Shown here piece by piece: positions 7,890-11,682 of a DNA stretch of 11,682 nucleotides. The DNA is from Bacteroidales bacterium (GTDB lineage: Bacteria > Bacteroidota > Bacteroidia > Bacteroidales > P3). The notes below the pieces were generated by a model, which was not told the origin of the DNA, made no database searches, and saw nothing but the letters and a program-made list of their open reading frames with translations. The position numbers were made by a program, and so were the translations under genes. Within the stretch, counting starts at the first letter, position 1. Each line of letters starts with the position of its first letter. Where the stretch lies: NCBI GenBank assembly GCA_017632095.1, contig JAGBSA010000054.1, forward strand, positions 1-11,682. Reading direction: 5' to 3'.

Positions 7890-8678
7890 ATGAAAAGATT
7901 TATGATTTCTTTAGCAGCACTTCTTTGTGCATCAATCTCATTCGGACAAATCACATTTACAGACGTGAATCCTGATGCCGTAGTAACCACACAAGACGAA
8001 ATGGGTTATCCATTGAACGTATTGGAAAGCTTAGGCTCAACAACAGAAGCCCCATTCTATGTTCAAAACTATTGGTTTGAGGATTATCCGGCAACATCCT
8101 ACATAGCAGTCTTTGGAGACGGAGCAGGAGTGGTCATACTTCCAAGTCAGGAGTTCTCGGCAGGTCTTGTTGAAAAACTAAATCAAGGAGCCGCAATCGG
8201 TGCATCTTCCAATTGGTCAACCGAAATGTTCCCTGCATTGCACGATGAAATCTATACAGCATGGCAAGGTCAAATCGGATATGCAGGATTGAAAGTAAAA
8301 CACGCAGGCAATACCTATTACGCTTGGGTGAAACTTGGAATCAACGCCAACCATACTTTCACAGTGTATGAATATGCAATTGAAACAACTCCGGGAAAAG
8401 CCATTGTAGCAGGTGATAAAGGCAACGTAAGCATAAGAAGTGTTGAATTCGATAACTTGGAGGCATATCCAAACCCAACCGATGGCAGATTGACCATAGT
8501 GAACACTGAAACAGCAGAATCAATCTCCATAGTTGATATGATGGGAAGAGAAGTGATGAGGTTGAATCCGATTATGGGCGAACAAAACGTGAACATTAGC
8601 TCCTTGGAAAGCGGCAACTACCTTTTGACAATCAAGACAGACAAAGGTCTGAAGGTAAAGAAAATCGTTCTACGATAA
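7890..8678 (+). CDS. Small secreted protein of unknown function with T9SS sorting domain
   Basis: The protein has 262 residues. Residues 1-20 (MKRFMISLAALLCASISFGQ) form a signal peptide. Residues 21-185 form a beta-rich domain rich in aromatic residues, including a YYAWVKLG segment and a TTPGKAIVAGD segment. Similar wording occurs in many uncharacterised Bacteroidetes surface proteins, and I see no catalytic motif. From about residue 190 (LEAYPNPTDGRLTI) to the end (GNYLLTIKTDKGLKVKKIVLR region) it is a type A T9SS sorting domain, with the usual MMGREV and ESGNYLLTI elements. It should be exported by Sec, passed through the T9SS and attached to the surface or released. It stands alone, divergent from the hydrolase, A-rich before the ATG, with a strong terminator about 80 bases after the stop. 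Confidence 0.88.
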   Translation: MKRFMISLAALLCASISFGQITFTDVNPDAVVTTQDEMGYPLNVLESLGSTTEAPFYVQNYWFEDYPATSYIAVFGDGAGVVILPSQEFSAGLVEKLNQGAAIGASSNWSTEMFPALHDEIYTAWQGQIGYAGLKVKHAGNTYYAWVKLGINANHTFTVYEYAIETTPGKAIVAGDKGNVSIRSVEFDNLEAYPNPTDGRLTIVNTETAESISIVDMMGREVMRLNPIMGEQNVNISSLESGNYLLTIKTDKGLKVKKIVLR

Positions 8679-8759
8679 ACCCACAATTCCAAACCAATAA
8701 CATAATCCACCTCTTTGGGGATTAGATGTATTGCAGATGAATGTTTTAATTAAATAAAC

Positions 8760-8797
8760 CGAAGAAAGAGAAAATCCTTTCTTCGTTTTATTTTTTT
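8760..8797 (+). terminator. Rho-independent terminator
   Basis: CGAAGAAAG (8760-8768) pairs perfectly with CTTTCTTCG (8777-8785) around an 8-base loop, followed by TTTTATTTTTTT. It ends transcription of the T9SS protein gene stopping at 8678. The 367-base stretch 8679-9045 also holds an AraC-type relic and the promoter of the next gene. Confidence 0.92.
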
Positions 8798-8843
8798 GTT
8801 TCTTTGTTTTGTTTATTGGATTCTTCTTTTTGTGAAAAACAAG

Positions 8844-8954
8844 CTATCGTCTGAATTTGCTTGGACTTACACCCGTAACTCTTTTGAAAAATCTTGAAAA
8901 AACCTCTATTGAAGAGAATTGTAAATTTATTGAAATGCTTTTAATAAATCGAAA
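8844..8954 (-). pseudogene. Relic of the C-terminal end of an AraC-family regulator
   Basis: Between a TAA at 8955-8957 and a TAG at 8844-8846, the minus strand encodes 36 residues that end in FSRFFKRVTGVSPSKFRR. This is the hallmark end of the second helix-turn-helix of AraC/XylS regulators, where FSRFFKK-TG-TP-EYR is typical. The part before it, KSISINLQFSS, resembles the usual SIxEIAxxxGFSS but appears shortened, suggesting small deletions. There is no start codon and the rest of the regulator (more than 200 residues) is missing; the next 90 bases upstream show no further match by eye. It is best read as a decayed gene end, non-functional, left between two exported-protein genes. Confidence 0.75.
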
Positions 8955-9016
8955 TTAGATGTGTGTGTAAAAAAAACCAACGAAGTTTATAATATCAATA
9001 CAAAGGACTGCGTTAG

Positions 9017-9024
9017 TAGATTTG
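9017..9024 (+). promoter_or_regulatory. -7 element of the barrel-protein gene promoter
   Basis: TAGATTTG is a full match to TAnnTTTG and lies 21 bases before the ATG at 9046. The leader is A-rich (CAATAAAAAC before the ATG). No clear -33 TTTG is seen. Confidence 0.55.
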
Positions 9025-9045
9025 TAATTTCAAAACAATAAAAAC

Positions 9046-9819
9046 ATGAAACGTACATTGATTTTATTGGTTGCTTTATTTGCAATGCAAGTGGCAACAG
9101 CACAGCAAGAGGTTGATTTTCCTCAATTAGAAAAGGTTTCTCCTTGGAGTGTGAGCCTTGAAGGCAGTGTTTATCAAAAGAGCTTTTTGTCGGAGATTCA
9201 CCACATAGGAGATTGGAAACATCTTGTTTATTGTCCGGAGGGCAGTTCTGCAATTTTGGGCGGCATCGGAGTAGATTACACTTTTAATCGTGCAAATAAA
9301 TTGTCGTATGTTTTGTCTGCGGGTTTGGATCTATAGCCTGCGTTATATATGAACGAATCTGAACAAGGCTTGGAGGTAAGTCTTATGAGTGAGTCTTCAC
9401 TTTTCAAAGAATTTCGTTTAAGTCCGTTTCTTTCTTTCGCTGTTCAATACCGCAACACTATTGCTGACAATGACAAATGGTTCTATAATATCAAGGGAGG
9501 AATGAGATTCACTTGCTATGACGGAAATCATAGTTCCGGTTCTTTGAGTGTAAATCCTTTTACACAGGATAGTATGTCGTTTTCTTCATACGGAAGCAAC
9601 AAAAGATATAGTCTTTTCCCTAATCTGATGTTTTCGGTTGGTACCTCTTATAGTAGTTCAATCGGAATGTTTGGTTTGAACCTTATTGCAAACATAAGTA
9701 TTCCGTATTTGAACGAAGGCGAATTTTGGTTTAAGTTTAATGATTCGGAATTCTATGGAAAACACTATCTGACAGGAAATTATTTAGGTTTGTCTTTGAC
9801 ATATTCTCCGAAAAGATAA
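9046..9819 (+). pseudogene. Predicted outer-membrane beta-barrel protein interrupted by an in-frame TAG
   Basis: The reading frame runs from ATG 9046 to TAA 9817-9819 without a shift but contains TAG at 9334-9336 (codon 97 of 257). Before it lie a signal peptide, MKRTLILLVALFAMQVATAQ, and beta-strand segments such as SAILGGIGVDYTF and LSYVLSAGLDL. After it, PALYMNESEQ runs straight on into more alternating strands (FLSFAVQYR, YNIKGGMRFT, YLGLSLTYS). The two halves therefore look like one roughly 29-kDa outer-membrane barrel of the kind common in Bacteroidetes; no precise family is recognised. The ATG at 9349 could restart translation, but that product would lack a signal peptide. hipB, elsewhere in the window, ends in TAG, which argues against reassigned TAG. 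A recent nonsense mutation is most likely; a sequencing error is the alternative. Confidence 0.8.
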
Positions 9820-9821
9820 GA

Positions 9822-9876
9822 AACAAAAAAAACAACTCTTAGGTTTGGCAAATTCTTCCTAAGAGTTATTTTTTTT
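9822..9876. terminator. Bidirectional rho-independent terminator
   Basis: AACTCTTAGG (9834-9843) pairs perfectly with CCTAAGAGTT (9858-9867) around a 14-base loop. On the plus strand it is followed by ATTTTTTTT; on the minus strand by GTTTTTTTTG. It can therefore end the barrel gene from the left and the hipBA operon from the right. Confidence 0.9.
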
Positions 9877-9936
9877 AATTCTTCGTTTTTTAGTCTTTCA
9901 AGCAGTCGAACTTCAAGCGTGATTTTGGTATTATGC

Positions 9937-11202
9937 TTATTTGAAAGAAGCAATCCTGCTTTCGAAAACCTCTGCAAAGAGAGCCATTTCTCTTTTGGCG
10001 ATTCCTAATTTCTTTGCTATGTCTTGCCAATCTTTTATAGCCGTGACGATTTCGGTAATAATTGTTTCTGCAACTTGCGGTTTTTGCATATATTCTTCGC
10101 AAGAGTTAAGTAGTATTGATAGGTCTGCTTGATTTGTTCTGCTGTTTATAAGTAGGCTTTGGTGATTATTTTGAGATGGATTCATATCGTATGCTGGTGA
10201 AAGCGTCCAGCCTTTTGCTGAAAGTAAGAATCCGTGATTGCGAAAATGGTCATCGCTATTTCCTATGCAAATATTAAATGCTGCTCTGCGGAATAACTCT
10301 TGAAGATTGCTTTCAACGTTTGTACAATCTTGCAAAATAAAATCAACAATATCTAAGTAGCCGTTTCCCGTTGTTGCATTATCTCCATCGTTTAAGCCAA
10401 GCAGTGTCATGGCAGAGGCAAAGTGTATTCGTTTTCCGTCATCTGTTCTATCAAAACGGCGTGATAGGAGAGTATGTTGTTTCTCATTTGTGGGTATTAC
10501 TTTGGTTTCTGCTGTGTTAATGCCGGCTTTCTTTGCTAAAAGATGAGAAAAATGTTCCCATAGTCCTACATCATAATCATCTTTCAGCGAAGGGAATTTT
10601 GCGATGTATATTTTGTTGTCTAAGTCTATGATATTTGCTTTTGGTCTTGCACCTCCAAGCGATGAACCGGGTTGAATAAGTTGAGCAATCCAACGTTTCT
10701 CGGGTAAAGTGTTTGTGTTTTCGCTTTTTTCTATCTCTTTACTTGCGGCAATTAGTTCACGCAATTCGGTTAATGGTGGAATGCGTAAGGTGTTATCGGA
10801 ATTTATAAATTCACCATCAAGACTTTCTTTGAAGCGAAAGCCTCCCATACGAGAGAAATCGTCAATTCCAATTAGGAAATCAAAGGACGATAATCGGCGA
10901 ATTGGGCGTTTCTCTTCTTGGGCTAAGATTTGTTCTCGTCTAAGCAAAAGAGTGCGTCCCCATCTGTCAGGAAGTGCATCTGCAAAGCAACCAAATATAT
11001 CTTTGCCTGCTTGTGTGTATTGCATTCCTATGTAATTATTCAAGTCGTTGCTAAGGTTGATTGAATTATGTCTTTTAATCCATTGGTCAGCAAACTTAAA
11101 ACTATAACTATCTGAGCCTCGTAAAGATTCGTATCCAAGCTCTCCAATGAGTTCGGTCTCTTTTAGCCAATCAAAATCGGCATATACATATAGTTTTTTC
11201 AT
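9937..11202 (-). CDS. hipA: HipA-type serine/threonine kinase toxin
   Basis: HipA toxins are cytoplasmic kinases; E. coli HipA phosphorylates glutamyl-tRNA synthetase, which raises (p)ppGpp and slows growth. The target here is unknown. At 421 residues it is close to the 440 of E. coli HipA, and both the N-terminal HipA domain (to about residue 110) and the kinase core are present. The loop SSLGGARPK (180-188) matches the SVAGAQEK loop of E. coli, so S181 aligns with the autophosphorylated S150. D317 and N322 in SDDHFRN match D309 and N314, and D339 in SPAYDMNP matches the metal-binding Asp. All key residues are kept, so it should be active. It starts 6 bases after hipB ends, the usual antitoxin-first order. 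The gene is not split, unlike the HipS/HipT type. Confidence 0.93.
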   Translation of the reverse strand: MKKLYVYADFDWLKETELIGELGYESLRGSDSYSFKFADQWIKRHNSINLSNDLNNYIGMQYTQAGKDIFGCFADALPDRWGRTLLLRREQILAQEEKRPIRRLSSFDFLIGIDDFSRMGGFRFKESLDGEFINSDNTLRIPPLTELRELIAASKEIEKSENTNTLPEKRWIAQLIQPGSSLGGARPKANIIDLDNKIYIAKFPSLKDDYDVGLWEHFSHLLAKKAGINTAETKVIPTNEKQHTLLSRRFDRTDDGKRIHFASAMTLLGLNDGDNATTGNGYLDIVDFILQDCTNVESNLQELFRRAAFNICIGNSDDHFRNHGFLLSAKGWTLSPAYDMNPSQNNHQSLLINSRTNQADLSILLNSCEEYMQKPQVAETIITEIVTAIKDWQDIAKKLGIAKREMALFAEVFESRIASFK

Positions 11203-11208
11203 GATTTG

Positions 11209-11529
11209 CTAATCTTTTTTGGAGGCTCTCTCTCTTTGTGTCATATTCAGGTCTTGCAAAGTCCTGCCAAGGGTGTCGTCTTTGGCTAAAAAGAGAATGT
11301 CATCTTCGAGTTGAAGTGCGTATAATACGCGAAGGTATATTCCGATAGCTACTGTGGGTGAGCCTTTCTCTATTCGAGAAACGGTAAGAGAGGAGCATGT
11401 TGCTCTTTCTGCAACTTGTGCTATACTTAAATTTCTTCGTAGGCGTGCAAGTCTTATCTGTTCTCCTACGATTTGCATTTTTTGTTCTAATTTTCGGGGT
11501 AATTTTGTCCCCATTGTGCTTTTTGACAT
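11209..11529 (-). CDS. hipB: HipB-type antitoxin, XRE-family DNA-binding protein
   Basis: HipB proteins neutralise HipA and repress their own operon by binding operators over the promoter. This 106-residue protein has a Cro/C1-type helix-turn-helix at about residues 20-75: GEQIRLARLRRNLSIAQVAE, then a recognition helix with SSLTVSRIEKG, then IGIYLRVLYALQLEDDI. The charged C-terminal tail ending ASKKD is the kind of flexible end that contacts or is degraded in HipB homologues. The ATG at 11527-11529 is taken as start; ATG at 11512-11514 (MGTKLPRK) is also possible. The stop is TAG. It lies directly before hipA, and a good -7 element within a palindrome precedes it. Confidence 0.92.
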   Translation of the reverse strand: MSKSTMGTKLPRKLEQKMQIVGEQIRLARLRRNLSIAQVAERATCSSLTVSRIEKGSPTVAIGIYLRVLYALQLEDDILFLAKDDTLGRTLQDLNMTQRERASKKD

Positions 11530-11538
11530 AATATCAAC

Positions 11539-11562
11539 CTATCATATAATATGCAAAGATAG
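11539..11562 (-). promoter_or_regulatory. hipBA promoter with candidate HipB operator
   Basis: The minus strand reads TATCTTTG at 11561-11554, a full -7 match, followed by CA. It is enclosed by the inverted repeat CTATC (11539-11543) and GATAG (11558-11562) with 14 bases between. E. coli HipB binds TATCC-N8-GGATA, so the half-sites are similar though the spacing is wider. In addition TATAATATG occurs directly repeated at 11545-11553 and 11579-11587, on either side of the -7 box. Autoregulation by HipB is inferred. Confidence 0.55.
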
Positions 11563-11623
11563 TGCTTTTTATTTATTTTATAATATGTTGAGTGTAATTT
11601 TTCGCATTTGATCTTTTGCTAAC

Positions 11624-11665
11624 TAAAAACAAATGAACCCACGAGATAGTCTTGTGAGTTCATTT
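11624..11665 (-). terminator. Terminator of a minus-strand gene beyond the right edge
   Basis: The arms AAATGAACCCAC (11631-11642) and GTGAGTTCATTT (11654-11665) pair over 12 bases with one non-Watson-Crick position, which is a G-U pair in a minus-strand transcript. On that strand the stem is followed by GTTTTTAG. On the plus strand no T run follows, so it reads leftward and shields hipBA from an upstream gene outside the window. Confidence 0.7.
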
Positions 11666-11682
11666 ATATTGCAACTATTCGG

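Noticed and set aside
8703..8724. Small hairpin TAATCC / GGATTA after the T9SS protein gene
   Set aside because: Six-pair stem with 10-base loop and no T run; the real terminator lies at 8760-8797.
9334..9336. Reassigned TAG codon as in some phages
   Set aside because: hipB in the same window ends with TAG and there are no phage genes; a nonsense mutation is simpler.

Overview
The window looks like the chromosome of a Bacteroidota bacterium, most likely order Bacteroidales. Reasons: two secreted proteins end in a type IX secretion (T9SS) sorting domain; several gene starts are preceded by the Bacteroidetes -7 promoter element TAnnTTTG; Shine-Dalgarno sequences are mostly absent, with A-rich stretches before start codons; and atpD is headed by its own promoter. 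No rRNA, tRNA, insertion sequence or CRISPR array was seen.

Layout. The left edge holds the 5' part of atpD (minus strand), with its promoter and the terminator of the next gene behind it. Next is a long minus-strand gene for a secreted beta-helix protein of the Cthe_2159 carbohydrate-binding type, with a glycine-rich linker and a T9SS tail. Divergent promoters separate it from a plus-strand pair, tadA (tRNA wobble deaminase) and a rel/spoT gene for (p)ppGpp synthesis and hydrolysis, only 3 bases apart. That pair converges, with 1 base between stop codons, on a minus-strand pair: a secreted alpha/beta hydrolase followed by a comF-like phosphoribosyltransferase gene that overlaps it by 17 bases. 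The comF-like gene is split by a frameshift. Divergent from the hydrolase is a small T9SS-exported protein of unknown function, closed by a strong terminator. After it come a short relic of an AraC-type regulator (minus strand) and a predicted outer-membrane protein gene broken by an in-frame TAG. A bidirectional terminator then separates this region from an intact minus-strand hipB-hipA toxin-antitoxin operon. The right edge carries a terminator for a gene outside the window.

How the genes relate. The left half is housekeeping: ATP synthesis, tRNA modification and the stringent response. The middle and right are accessory: exported proteins, one toxin-antitoxin module and three damaged genes (comF-like frameshift, AraC relic, barrel nonsense codon) within about 4 kb. 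I see no clearly new multi-gene system. The most useful leads are this cluster of gene decay, the possible HipB operators, and the T9SS-exported beta-helix protein.
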